NCBI GenBank assembly: GCA_019638795.1
Contig: JAHBTB010000002.1
Span: 1 to 64,000 of the forward strand
Direction: 5' to 3'
DNA length: 64,000 nucleotides
Source of the DNA: Fimbriimonadaceae bacterium
Lineage (GTDB): Bacteria; Armatimonadota; Fimbriimonadia; Fimbriimonadales; Fimbriimonadaceae
A model generated the notes under the pieces. The model made no database searches and was not told where the DNA came from. It saw only the letters and a list, made by a program, of their open reading frames with translations. The position numbers and the translations under genes were made by a program. Below, in pieces: positions 8,350 to 16,473 of the stretch (position 1 is its first letter; the number at the start of each line of letters is the position of its first letter).

Positions 8350-8355
8350 GCCCCT

Positions 8356-8361
8356 ATCATA
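8356..8361 (-). promoter_or_regulatory. -10 box of a likely leaderless transcript
   Basis: TATGAT on the minus strand, 6 nt before the ATG at 8349, with no Shine-Dalgarno site. Confidence 0.55.
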
Positions 8362-8409
8362 TCAGGGTCATCGGCGAGGCGCCAAAAGATTCGTGCCGAC
8401 CTCACCAAG

Positions 8410-10044
8410 TCATCCGGCAGTCCGCGCCCAGACCGGGAGCCGCCAACGGTTCGGCGGCGCGGGGACCGACAGATCGGGCTCGGGCATGCGGCGGTCGTCG
8501 ACGTAGGGCGTGAGTCGGTGGCGGCCGTCACGCGAGAGCACGGCCAAGGGCCGGGAGAGCACCCGTTGTCGCTGGGCCCGGTCCAGCGGGAGGGTGACGG
8601 TGACCGTTTGGACGTGACCGGGCTGCCCGCCGCGCACGGTGACCTCCAAACCCTTGGCGGCGACGCGCACGGTCAGGCCGACTTCCATCGTCTTGGCGGT
8701 CGCGGCCCGGAACGCCTCGCCGAGCGCCTTGGTGGCTTTGCCCGCCCCGAGGTCTGTCCCGTCGACGACGACGGCCTGACGCCGGTCGACGAGGACCTTG
8801 ACCATCGACCGGTCCTCCACACCAAGGCCGAGGCCCGCGACCCCCGTGTCCGGCGTGTTCTGGAAACCGACCAGGCACCCGACGGTCGGCTCAGGGACAC
8901 CCCGCCGGACCGGCCCGACGAGCGAGGACTGCGGGTGCAGCGGGTAGTCCATGACCAAGGGGTCGTACACCGGGGTCTGGCCGGGCGGGAAGTTCAGGTT
9001 GGTCTGCGAGAAGGGGCCCGACTGCGGCCAGCCATAGGATATCAACGTGTCCCCGTCCTGCTCCCAGCCCCAGTCGACGTAGTGGAACGACGAACGGCGG
9101 GCCCGGACCCACGCGTCGAAGTCCGCGTCGAGTCTCGCCATGCCGAACAACCGCTCGAACAGGCGGGCTGACGGCCCTTGCCAGGCCTCGCCCGGCTTGA
9201 GCTTAGAAATCTCGTCGCGCCAGGTCCGGAAGCGGGTGAGCCGCTCGCGGTCGCTCGTAAAGAACGTGTAGATGAGGAAGCTGCGGGCCCGCGACTTGGG
9301 CTGCTCGCCCAGGAGTTGGGACAGCTTGAACGGGGTGCGGGCGAAATCCTCCAGGCCGTCGTCGTACCAGTTGGCGATCGTCGGCTTGTCGGTGACGCCC
9401 ATTGTCAGACGCCGGGCCGACTCGTCCCAGACGTGGCTGGACAGCCCGTCGGCGACCCCTTCGAAGTACCACGCCGGCGTGTTGCCGACCGTCCCGTTCA
9501 GGCACATCTGGTAGAGATGGACGGCCTCGTGGAGCATGATCGCCCGCTGGTGGTATTGCAGCGAACCGCTGGGATAGACGAAGGCCGCCTTGACGCCCTC
9601 GAACGTGATCCCGCCTCCGTGGAAGCTCCAATTGATCCCGTCGCCGAGCAGCACCTTGCGGAGCGAGTCGGCGCTGGCGGCGTAGACCACCGCCATCCGC
9701 GTCGTCTCGTTGCCCGGCATTTCGCGCCCGAAGGCCTCCCTGTAGTGGGGGTACGCCAACTCCAGGAGGGTGACGAGGTGGCGGGCCCGCGCCGCGTCAT
9801 AGTCGGTCTGCAGCGCGTAGTGCCGGCTGACGTACCACTTGAACCCCGGCGAGTTCTTCAGCCGGTCCCCCGAGAAGGTCTTGGGGACCTCCTGCCCCAC
9901 GTCCCGGACCGTGACCGACCTGAGGGTGGACGTGCGGCCCGAGACGACCAGTTCCACCGGCGTCGCGAGGGGCGGCGGGACGTCGCGGCCGACGGCGGGG
10001 GCCGCCCCCGACAGCAGGGCCAGCAAGGCGAGGCACGTCTTCAT
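8410..10044 (-). CDS. Secreted MA-type zinc metallopeptidase (gluzincin-like)
   Basis: I chose the ATG at 10044 because the product then begins with a signal peptide (MKTCLALLALLSGAAPAVG), giving 544 residues; the open frame upstream has no signal character. The zinc motif HEAVH is at residues 172-176, followed by NTPAWYFEGVADGLSSHVW. In that stretch the Glu of FEGVAD is the expected third zinc ligand of peptidase-MA-like gluzincins. The C-terminal 200 residues look like a beta-rich accessory domain. The substrate is unknown. A TAGAAT box at 10091-10086 would put the transcript start about 35 nt upstream of the ATG, and a 10-codon reading frame (GTG at 10079) ends 2 nt before it. Confidence 0.75.
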   Translation of the reverse strand: MKTCLALLALLSGAAPAVGRDVPPPLATPVELVVSGRTSTLRSVTVRDVGQEVPKTFSGDRLKNSPGFKWYVSRHYALQTDYDAARARHLVTLLELAYPHYREAFGREMPGNETTRMAVVYAASADSLRKVLLGDGINWSFHGGGITFEGVKAAFVYPSGSLQYHQRAIMLHEAVHLYQMCLNGTVGNTPAWYFEGVADGLSSHVWDESARRLTMGVTDKPTIANWYDDGLEDFARTPFKLSQLLGEQPKSRARSFLIYTFFTSDRERLTRFRTWRDEISKLKPGEAWQGPSARLFERLFGMARLDADFDAWVRARRSSFHYVDWGWEQDGDTLISYGWPQSGPFSQTNLNFPPGQTPVYDPLVMDYPLHPQSSLVGPVRRGVPEPTVGCLVGFQNTPDTGVAGLGLGVEDRSMVKVLVDRRQAVVVDGTDLGAGKATKALGEAFRAATAKTMEVGLTVRVAAKGLEVTVRGGQPGHVQTVTVTLPLDRAQRQRVLSRPLAVLSRDGRHRLTPYVDDRRMPEPDLSVPAPPNRWRLPVWARTAG

Positions 10045-10156
10045 GGTCAGGGGGTCCGGGCGGCTGGCGACGGCCGCACCGCCCCATTCTATCCCGGAGC
10101 CGCCCCGACGGCCAGACGCCCATGGCCCCGGCCGATGTCGGCAATAATCAGACCCG

Positions 10157-11257
10157 ATGGCCGAGAACAAGGACGCCGAAGCCCCCGGTAACCGCACCCT
10201 CTCCAGTGCCAAGCGCGCCAAGCAGGACGAGTTCTACACCCAGCTCCCCGACATCGCCAACGAACTCAAGCACTACACCAAACACCTCAAAAACAAAGTC
10301 GTCCTCTGCAACTGCGACGACCCCTACGAGTCCAACTTCTTCCGGTACTTCGCCCTCAACTTCCGCGCCCTCGGCCTCAAAAAGCTCGTCTGCGCCAGCT
10401 ACGCCGGATCGCCCGTCGTCGGCGGCCAGCTCCCCCTCTTCGAGATCGAGGGCCTGAAGGAACAGAGGAACAAGGAGCCCTACCTCGTCGAGATCGTCGA
10501 GGTCCCCGACCTGAACCAGGACGGCTCGGTGGACCTCGTGGACGTCGGCCTGCTCCTGAAACAGCGCAAGAACGTCGCCCGCCCGCTCCAGGGCGACGGG
10601 ACCTACCCCGGCGGCGACTTCCGCAGCCAGGCGTGCGTCGCGGCGCTGAAGGAGGCGGACGTCGTCGTCACCAACCCGCCCTTCTCCCTCTTCCGCGAGT
10701 ACATCGCCCAGCTCGTCGAGCACGACAAGAAGTTCCTCATCATCGGCTCGAAGAACGCGATCACCTACAAGGAGGTTTTCAAACTCATCAAGGAGAACAA
10801 GGTCTGGCTAGGGACCGGCTTCGCCAACGGCAACGCGTTCTTCCGCATCCCCGAGGCGAACGTCCGCGAGTTCGCCTCGGGCGTCTACGACCAGAGCACC
10901 GGCCTCGTCAAGTTCCGCAACGTCGGCTGGTTCACGAACATGGACAACCCGAAGCGGCACGAGACGATCCCGCTCTTCCGGAAGTACACCGCCGCCGAAT
11001 ACCCGAAGTACGACAACTACGACGCGATCAATGTGAACAAGGTCGCCGACATCCCCGTGGACTACGACGGGGCGATGGGGGTGCCGATCACCTTCTTCGA
11101 CAAGTACAACCCCGACCAGTTCGCCATCCTTGACGCGAACGATCTCCGGAAGAAGAAGACTACGGCCCCTTTCAAGGAGCACGGGCTCATCAAGGACAAG
11201 GACAGCGCGATCAAGGGCAAGCCGACGTACGTCCGCGTGGTCATCAGGCGCAAGTGA
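10157..11257 (+). CDS. EcoRI-family adenine-specific DNA methyltransferase
   Basis: The 366-residue product matches the EcoRI-type N6-adenine methyltransferase family over its whole length. It has the N-terminal SAKRAKQDEFYTQLPDI, the region CNCDDPYESNFFRYFALNF (residues 51-69) that contributes to SAM binding, GDFRSQACVAALKEADVV leading into the catalytic NPPF at residues 173-176, and IIGSKNAITYKEVFKLI. It should methylate adenine in a specific duplex site that cannot be read from the sequence. No EcoRI-like endonuclease is adjacent. The nearest nuclease is the DUF262-HNH gene 2.3 kb downstream on the same strand. GC content is high, unlike the DUF5343/HEPN genes between them. A -10-like AATAAT lies 8 nt before the ATG. 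Confidence 0.85.
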   Translation: MAENKDAEAPGNRTLSSAKRAKQDEFYTQLPDIANELKHYTKHLKNKVVLCNCDDPYESNFFRYFALNFRALGLKKLVCASYAGSPVVGGQLPLFEIEGLKEQRNKEPYLVEIVEVPDLNQDGSVDLVDVGLLLKQRKNVARPLQGDGTYPGGDFRSQACVAALKEADVVVTNPPFSLFREYIAQLVEHDKKFLIIGSKNAITYKEVFKLIKENKVWLGTGFANGNAFFRIPEANVREFASGVYDQSTGLVKFRNVGWFTNMDNPKRHETIPLFRKYTAAEYPKYDNYDAINVNKVADIPVDYDGAMGVPITFFDKYNPDQFAILDANDLRKKKTTAPFKEHGLIKDKDSAIKGKPTYVRVVIRRK

Positions 11258-11276
11258 GCCCCCGCCGCGCCGCGGC

Positions 11277-11491
11277 GGTCGGGGAATCTGCGACCCAGGT
11301 CTGGCCCGCCGCCTCGCCGCTCGAGGAATTTGCCGCGCCGGTCGAGACCGCCGCCTCGCCGGTCGGGGAATCTGCGACGCCGGTCGGGGCCGCCGCCGCT
11401 CCGGTCGAAGCATCCATGGCTCCGGTCGGGGCCGCCGCCGCACGGGTCGCGGCATTCATCGCGCCGGTCGGGGGATTCGTCGCGCAAGGTC
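11277..11491. repeat. 21-bp-period tandem repeat between methyltransferase and next gene
   Basis: The core ccGGTCG recurs with GGTC (one GCTC) at 11277, 11298, 11319, 11340, 11361, 11382, 11403, 11424, 11445 and 11466, exactly every 21 bp, and once more at 11488. Units vary between the cores: some read gccggtcggggaatctgcga, others ccggtcggggccgccgccgc. The array starts 20 bp after the methyltransferase stop and ends 28 bp before the next gene. It contains no stop codon in several frames and would encode degenerate heptads such as PVGAAAA, but that frame has no independent end, so I treat it as non-coding. There are no spacers as in CRISPR. Confidence 0.9.
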
Positions 11492-11518
11492 GGACAATTC
11501 AGGTAGAAACACGACACC

Positions 11519-12205
11519 ATGGCCGACTTCTTGAACCTGACCGAGACCGAGTTGATCTCGTTCGCCCAGAACTTCGCGGTGAAGCTGGCCGTGCACGAGC
11601 CGGTGCTGACGACCGTCGCCGCCGCCGACGTGACCCAGGCCAACACGAACTCGACGACCCTCGCCGCCGCGGTCAACACGGTGAACAACATCCGCGAGGA
11701 CGCCCAAGAGTACACGAACGTCAAGAACATCATGCTCTACGCCCCGCTGGGGACGGCGGTGCCGACCGCGCCGTCGGCGACGGCCTGGGCCGACTTCCCC
11801 GTCGGGGCCATCGCGGGGATCGTCCCCTGGTACCGGCAGATCGCGGCGCGGATCAAGACGGACCCGGGCTACACCGTCGCGATCGGCCAGGACCTGGGGA
11901 TCGTGAGCACGGGGGCCGCGCCGGGGGTCACCCCGCCGGTGCTGACGGGGACGGCCCTGACCGGCTACAACGTCGAGGTCGGCTGGAACCGGGGCGGCCA
12001 CGCGGGCGTCCGGGTGCGCTCGCAGCGCGCGGCCGAGGCGACGTGGACGGAGATCGGGACGGACATGACCCCGCCCTTCGTGGACAACCGCGCGGCGCTG
12101 GTCGCGGGCGAGCCCGAGGAGCGGCGCTACCAGGCGGCGTATGTGGACGCCGACGTGGTGACGACCGACTGGTCGGCGACGCTGACGGTGATCGCGCATA
12201 GTTAG
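11519..12205 (+). CDS. Conserved hypothetical protein: helical N-terminus plus Fn3-like C-terminus
   Basis: The 228-residue product has no signal peptide. The first about 130 residues are predicted helical and Ala/Thr-rich. A middle segment, PWYRQIAARIKTDPGYTVAIGQDLGIV, and a C-terminal beta-sandwich-like half (VEVGWNRGGHAGVRVRSQRA, PPFVDNRAALVAGEPEERRY, TTDWSATLTVIAHS) resemble a widespread group of uncharacterised bacterial proteins with a fibronectin-III-like end. Their role is unknown. There is an in-frame stop at about 11504, so the start at 11519 is firm to within a few codons. It is high in GC like the methyltransferase upstream, from which the 21-bp repeat array separates it. Confidence 0.65.
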   Translation: MADFLNLTETELISFAQNFAVKLAVHEPVLTTVAAADVTQANTNSTTLAAAVNTVNNIREDAQEYTNVKNIMLYAPLGTAVPTAPSATAWADFPVGAIAGIVPWYRQIAARIKTDPGYTVAIGQDLGIVSTGAAPGVTPPVLTGTALTGYNVEVGWNRGGHAGVRVRSQRAAEATWTEIGTDMTPPFVDNRAALVAGEPEERRYQAAYVDADVVTTDWSATLTVIAHS

Positions 12206-12218
12206 GGGGGAAGGTTAT

Positions 12219-12833
12219 ATGTCACTACCGACCAACTACATGGCGGGCGGGACCGGGAACGTCTCGAAGATTCTTGCAAAGATTGTCGAAGGAGCCCCTC
12301 CCGCCAAGTTTACGCAGGCTCACCTTAAGGGCATCGGCTTCAAAGCAAGCGGTGATCGGGCAATTCTGCCCGTTCTGAAGGCCATTGGCTTCCTGACCTC
12401 CGAAGGAGCGCCGACCCAGCGCTATCACGATTATCGAGACAAATCCAAATCGAAGCAAGTTCTCGGGGCCGCGCTGCGGGAGGCGTACGCGAGCCTGTTC
12501 CAGATCAATGAAAATTTATCGGAGTCTGATCGAACGGCGATAGAAGGCAAGTTTACATCTGAAGGCGGACTGGATGAATCGAAGTCAAAACTCGCTGCCG
12601 CCACGTTCCTGGCCTTCTGGAAGCTTGCGGATCATTCGGCGAAGGCGGGAACAATCCCGACCGAGCAAGAGGATGTCGAAGAGCTTGCAATAGGAGAGAA
12701 GGGAACGCCTGGAGGACGCAAATTTTCGACTGGCCTGCATTACAACATTGAAATCCACCTTCCTGCCACAAAGGATATTGAAGTCTTCAATGCGATATTT
12801 AGGGCACTCCGGGAGAACCTTCTTGAAGAGTAA
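12219..12833 (+). CDS. DUF5343 family protein
   Basis: The 204-residue product resembles the DUF5343 family: an N-terminal LPTNYMAGGTGNVSKILAKI, a winged-helix-like region (AHLKGIGFKASGDRAILPVLKAIGFL, then PTQRYHDYRD), and a C-terminal HYNIEIHLPATKDIEVFNAI followed by FRALRENLL. The family is of unknown function and is often found near defence genes and HEPN proteins. The ATG at 12219 follows a strong ribosome-binding site (aggggggaagg, 5 nt spacing), unlike the leaderless core genes. The base composition is visibly lower in GC than the flanking methyltransferase and DUF262 genes. The stop codon lies inside the start of the next gene. The function as sensor or antitoxin to the HEPN partner is inferred. 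Confidence 0.75.
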   Translation: MSLPTNYMAGGTGNVSKILAKIVEGAPPAKFTQAHLKGIGFKASGDRAILPVLKAIGFLTSEGAPTQRYHDYRDKSKSKQVLGAALREAYASLFQINENLSESDRTAIEGKFTSEGGLDESKSKLAAATFLAFWKLADHSAKAGTIPTEQEDVEELAIGEKGTPGGRKFSTGLHYNIEIHLPATKDIEVFNAIFRALRENLLEE

Positions 12834-13413
12834 TCCGAAGGATTTGCGTGACTACTTGTTTCGGGGCTTGATGTTCGAACTAGAAGCCGAACAGTTCCGT
12901 CGCGCTGGCGTGCAACTCGGACACGATCTCAGATCGACAGAAGAAAGCCTGTTCGGCGAAGTACTTGCTTCCTTCGGTTTGAGCATGCGAAACGAGGCCT
13001 TGCAAATGGCCCGCCTCTACGCATATTTGAACTGCTTTGAAAACAGCGTCCGGGAGTTCGTCCGGGATCGCTTGGAAGAAAAGTACGGTACGAATTGGTG
13101 GGACTCGGCGGTTCCTGAGAAGATTCGAAGACATGCGGACTCACGGGAGGCAGATGCTGCAAAGAACTCGTGGCTCGAAGGCCAAAACAAAGGAAAGATC
13201 TATTGGATTGACTTTGGTCAGCTTTCCGACATCATCATTGCGAAGTGGGATGACTTTGAGGACGTCATCCCGACCCAAGCCTGGATCAAGCAGAAGTTCG
13301 AAGACTTGGAGAAGGCCCGGAATTTCGTAGCTCACAACCGGCTGCTACTGCCAGCAGAGTTTTCCCGAATCGAAATGCACTTAGCCGACTGGAATAAGCA
13401 GATCGGATTCTAG
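12823..13413 (+). CDS. Swt1-type HEPN domain protein, putative RNase
   Basis: I place the start at the TTG at 12823, 6 nt after a GGGAGA ribosome-binding site; this overlaps the DUF5343 gene by 11 bp and gives 196 residues. An ATG at 12748 in the same frame would need a 28-residue extension that lies wholly inside DUF5343. The C-terminus DLEKARNFVAHNRLLLPAEF carries the HEPN signature R166-N-x3-H171 (RNFVAH), followed by SRIEMHLADWN as in Swt1-family HEPN domains. HEPN proteins with this motif are metal-independent endoribonucleases found in toxin-antitoxin and abortive-infection systems. The overlap implies translational coupling with DUF5343. The low GC matches that of its partner. Confidence 0.75.
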   Translation: MKSNPKDLRDYLFRGLMFELEAEQFRRAGVQLGHDLRSTEESLFGEVLASFGLSMRNEALQMARLYAYLNCFENSVREFVRDRLEEKYGTNWWDSAVPEKIRRHADSREADAAKNSWLEGQNKGKIYWIDFGQLSDIIIAKWDDFEDVIPTQAWIKQKFEDLEKARNFVAHNRLLLPAEFSRIEMHLADWNKQIGF

Positions 13414-13544
13414 CAATGCCTACGGCATCACGGTCGGACACTTGATGACACTGCGAATCAAATCAACCAATAGCCTCTGGGCGGCGCACAGGGGTGCGAC
13501 CGACGGTTTCCTGGATACGGACGCCATCGTATGGGGCCGATGAA

Positions 13545-14636
13545 ATGAAGATCGAACTGCGCAGCGTGAAGGTCTCGGAGCTGGTCGCGGGCTACGTGGA
13601 CCATCAGGAAGAGGGGGTGCGGGGCTACGGCGGCCGGCTGAACATCCGCCCCGCCTACCAGCGCGAGTTCATTTATAAGGACAAGCAGCGCGAAGAGGTG
13701 GTCCACACCGTGCGCAAGGGCTTCCCGCTGAACACGATGTACTGGGTCGTGGCGGGGGACGGCTTCGAGCTGATGGACGGGCAGCAGCGCACGGTCAGCG
13801 TCTGCCAGTTCGTGCAGGGCGACTTCGCGGTGACGATCGAGGGCGCGCCGTACTTCTTCCACAACTTGAGCGAAGTCCGGAAGCAGGGGATCCTGGACTA
13901 CGAACTTCAGATCTATGTGTGCGACGGGACGGACCAGGAGAAGCTGGACTGGTTCAAGATCATCAACATCGCGGGCGAGAAGCTGACCGACCAGGAACTG
14001 CGCAACGCGATCTACACCGGGCCGTGGCTGGCCGACGCGAAGAAGTGGTTCAGCAAGACGGGCTGTCCGGCGTACGCGATCGGGGAGAAGTACGTGACCG
14101 GCTCGCCGATCCGGCAGGAGTTCTTGGAGACGGCGCTGGAGTGGATCAACGACGGGAAGGTCGAGGAGTACATGGCCGCGCACCAAGGGGACCCGAACGC
14201 GAACGCGCTGTGGGCGCACTTCCAGGCGGCGATCACGTGGGTCTCGGGGACGTTCACGACCCACCGCAAGGAGATGAGGAGCGTGGACTGGGGCCCGCTC
14301 TACCGCGACCATAAGGACAAGGTGTTCGACGCGGCGGCGCTCGAGAAAGAAGTCGCGCGGCTGATGCGGGACGACGACGTGACCAAGAAGTCGGGCATCT
14401 ACCCGTACGTGCTGACCGGCGACGAGAGGCGCCTGAACATCCGCGCCTTCACCGACAACCAGAAGCGCGAGGCCTACGAGCGGCAGAACGGCGTCTGCCC
14501 GGTGTGCAAGAAGCAGTTCGAGATCGGCGAGATGGAGGCTGACCACATCAAGCCCTGGCACGAGGGCGGGAAGACAGACGCGGCGAACTGCCAGATGCTG
14601 TGCAAGGCCGACAACCGCACCAAGGGCGGGAAGTAG
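13545..14636 (+). CDS. DUF262 - HNH nuclease fusion (putative restriction/defence nuclease)
   Basis: The start ATG at 13545 gives MKIELRSVKVSELV and 363 residues. Residues 1-250 are a DUF262 (ParB/Srx-like) domain: RPAYQREFIYKDKQREEVVH (residues 36-55), then GFPLNTMYW and the hallmark DGQQR at 78-82. Residues 314-363 are an HNH domain: CPVCKKQFEIGEMEADHIKP, then WHEGGKTDAANCQMLC and a final Asn. This has two CxxC-type zinc knuckles and the DH...N catalytic set. DUF262 proteins with an HNH end include the GmrSD modification-dependent nucleases and BREX/phage-defence nucleases. Here the high-GC methyltransferase at 10157 is the likely partner, separated by a low-GC insertion. Whether methylation blocks or triggers cleavage is unknown. 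Confidence 0.8.
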   Translation: MKIELRSVKVSELVAGYVDHQEEGVRGYGGRLNIRPAYQREFIYKDKQREEVVHTVRKGFPLNTMYWVVAGDGFELMDGQQRTVSVCQFVQGDFAVTIEGAPYFFHNLSEVRKQGILDYELQIYVCDGTDQEKLDWFKIINIAGEKLTDQELRNAIYTGPWLADAKKWFSKTGCPAYAIGEKYVTGSPIRQEFLETALEWINDGKVEEYMAAHQGDPNANALWAHFQAAITWVSGTFTTHRKEMRSVDWGPLYRDHKDKVFDAAALEKEVARLMRDDDVTKKSGIYPYVLTGDERRLNIRAFTDNQKREAYERQNGVCPVCKKQFEIGEMEADHIKPWHEGGKTDAANCQMLCKADNRTKGGK

Positions 14637-14660
14637 CCGGCTGGGGCATACTCAGGCCGG

Positions 14661-15929
14661 GTGAGCCCGACGATGACCGCGACGACGCCCCAAGCCAAAG
14701 CCCTGCGGACCGCGTGGTTGGTCGTCGCCCTCGTCGCGCCGGTCGCACTGCTGAACTACCTCGACCGGCAGATGCTCGCGTCGATGAAGTTCTCCGTCAT
14801 GGCCGACATCAAGGACATCGGCACGGACACGAACTGGGGGGTCATGCTCGCCCAGTTCAAGTGGGTCTACGCGGTCTTCAGTCCGATCGGGGGCTACCTG
14901 GCCGACCGGTTCAGCCGCCGGTGGATCGTGTGCGCCAGCCTCTTCGTCTGGTCGGCGATCACCTGGTGGACGGGCCACGCCGACTCGTACCACACCCTGC
15001 TCTGGACGCGGACGGCGATGGGGGTGAGCGAGGCGCTCTACATCCCCGCCGCCCTCGCCCTGATCGTCGACTACCACACCGGAGCGACCAAGTCGCGGGC
15101 GGTGGGCGTCCACATGGCGGCGATCTACGTCGGCGTCATCCTCGGCGGGTTCTCGGGTTATGTCGCCGACGCCCCCGGCCTGGGCTGGCGGTTCGCCTTC
15201 ACCGTCACCGGCGCGCTGGGCGTCCTCTACGCTTTCCCCCTGCTCTATTTCCTGAAGGACGCGCCCCGTCCCGTGGCCGCGGACGGCCCGGTGGCCAAAC
15301 CCGGCCTTGGGGAGACGTTGCGCGCCCTGGTCGGCAACCCGTCCTTCCTCCTGCTCGCCGTCTACTTCACCCTTGTCGCCATGCCGGGCTGGATGATGAA
15401 GGACTGGATGCCGAGCATGCTGAAAGACCAGTTCAACATCAGCCAGGGCGTCGCCGGGGTGTCGGCCGGGCTGTACGTGAACGTGGCCGGGTTCGCCGGT
15501 CTGTTCCTGGGCGGCTGGATGTCGGACCGGTGGGTGCGCCGGACGGTGCGGGGGCGGACGTACGTCAGTGCGGTCGGCATGGCCCTGCTCATCCCCGCGC
15601 TCTACGGCCTGGGCCACTCGCCCAGCCTCGGGGTCGCCGTCGCGTTCCTCTCGCTGTTCGGGCTCGGTTTCGGGTTGTTCGACTGCAACAACATGCCGAT
15701 CCTCGCCCAGCTCGCCCGGCCCGAGTTCCGCGCGACGGGCTACGGGCTCATGAACTTCCTGAGCGTGAGCATCGGCGGGTTCGCCGACATCGCGGTCGGC
15801 CACATGAAGGACGGCGGGGCCTCGTTCGAGACGATCCTCGGCGTCGGGGCCGTGCTGGTGGCGGTGAACGTCGCGCTGGTCTTGCTCGTGCGGCCGAAGC
15901 GTGAACTGACGCCCGAACTGGCGGCCTGA
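14661..15929 (+). CDS. MFS transporter (anion:cation symporter-like)
   Basis: The 422-residue product has 12 predicted membrane segments. The first motif NYLDRQMLASMKFSVMADI, the loop GGYLADRFSRRW (MFS motif A, GxLaDrxGrR), and the second-half repeat GGWMSDRWVRRT are clear. The organisation resembles the ACS family that takes up hexuronates, glucarate and other organic anions, although the substrate cannot be read. The GTG at 14661 is 8 nt past a CATACT box; an ATG at 14673 is an alternative. It is followed 4 nt later by the SgcJ-like gene and is probably co-transcribed with it. Confidence 0.8.
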   Translation: MSPTMTATTPQAKALRTAWLVVALVAPVALLNYLDRQMLASMKFSVMADIKDIGTDTNWGVMLAQFKWVYAVFSPIGGYLADRFSRRWIVCASLFVWSAITWWTGHADSYHTLLWTRTAMGVSEALYIPAALALIVDYHTGATKSRAVGVHMAAIYVGVILGGFSGYVADAPGLGWRFAFTVTGALGVLYAFPLLYFLKDAPRPVAADGPVAKPGLGETLRALVGNPSFLLLAVYFTLVAMPGWMMKDWMPSMLKDQFNISQGVAGVSAGLYVNVAGFAGLFLGGWMSDRWVRRTVRGRTYVSAVGMALLIPALYGLGHSPSLGVAVAFLSLFGLGFGLFDCNNMPILAQLARPEFRATGYGLMNFLSVSIGGFADIAVGHMKDGGASFETILGVGAVLVAVNVALVLLVRPKRELTPELAA

Positions 15930-15933
15930 CCAC

Positions 15934-16392
15934 ATGACGCTGAACAATCCCGAAGATCTTCCCCTGGCCTTCGTCGAGGCGTGGAACCGTCGCGACGCTG
16001 ACGGCATAGCCGCGCTGTTCGAAGAGGACGCCGAGTTCGTCAACGTCACCGGGCTCTGGTGGCACGACCGCGAGTCCGTCCGGAAGGCGCACGCCTACGG
16101 GCTCGCCCATATCTTCAGCGAGTCGACGCTCAGCATCGGCACGATGCGGACGAAGCGGCTGTCCGACGTCATCGCCGTCGTGCAGGTGCGCATGGTCCTC
16201 TCCGGCCAGACGGCGGTCGCCGGGGTCGTCAAGCCAGGCACGCGCCATACCGTCTTCTCCTTTGTGGTGCGCCGCACCACCGCCGGCTGGAGGTGCGTCC
16301 TGGCTCACAACACCGACGTCGTCCCGGGCATGGAGACCAACGTGGTGGACGAAGGCGGCAATCTCCGCGCGGTGGACTATCGCCAGACATGA
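15934..16392 (+). CDS. SgcJ/EcaC-type NTF2-like protein
   Basis: The 152-residue product has the SnoaL/NTF2-like fold pattern of the SgcJ/EcaC group: LAFVEAWNRRDADGIAALFE, then EDAEFVNVTGLWWHDRESVR, and the C-terminal WRCVLAHNTDVVPGMET with the typical NTxxxP. Members are small alpha+beta barrels, often called oxidoreductases or ketosteroid-isomerase-like, without a proven reaction. The ATG is 4 nt after the MFS stop. It probably has a small soluble cytoplasmic product. Confidence 0.75.
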   Translation: MTLNNPEDLPLAFVEAWNRRDADGIAALFEEDAEFVNVTGLWWHDRESVRKAHAYGLAHIFSESTLSIGTMRTKRLSDVIAVVQVRMVLSGQTAVAGVVKPGTRHTVFSFVVRRTTAGWRCVLAHNTDVVPGMETNVVDEGGNLRAVDYRQT

Positions 16393-16473
16393 CCCGCCTC
16401 GCCCTCACCGACGATGGCACCGCCAGCCGCCACGTCACCCTTCTCGGGCCACAATTTGCCCGAGGACCAAGAC

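Noticed and set aside
9839..10147. Plus-strand frames opposite the MA-peptidase gene
   Set aside because: They are Pro/Arg/Thr-rich shadows without start signals or domains.
11254..12201. A frame starting at a GTG overlapping the methyltransferase stop, with heptad repeats PVGAAAA and so on
   Set aside because: Beyond 11519 it is only a shadow of the real gene in another frame, and it has no end of its own. The heptads follow from the 21-bp DNA period.
12748..12822. Upstream ATG start for the HEPN gene
   Set aside because: It would add residues encoded wholly inside the DUF5343 gene. The TTG at 12823 has a well-placed ribosome-binding site and fits the family start.
14652..16049. A 465-codon minus-strand open frame opposite the MFS gene
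   Set aside because: The composition is His/Asp/Arg/Gly-rich with no domain, while the plus strand holds a clear MFS transporter and an NTF2-like protein.
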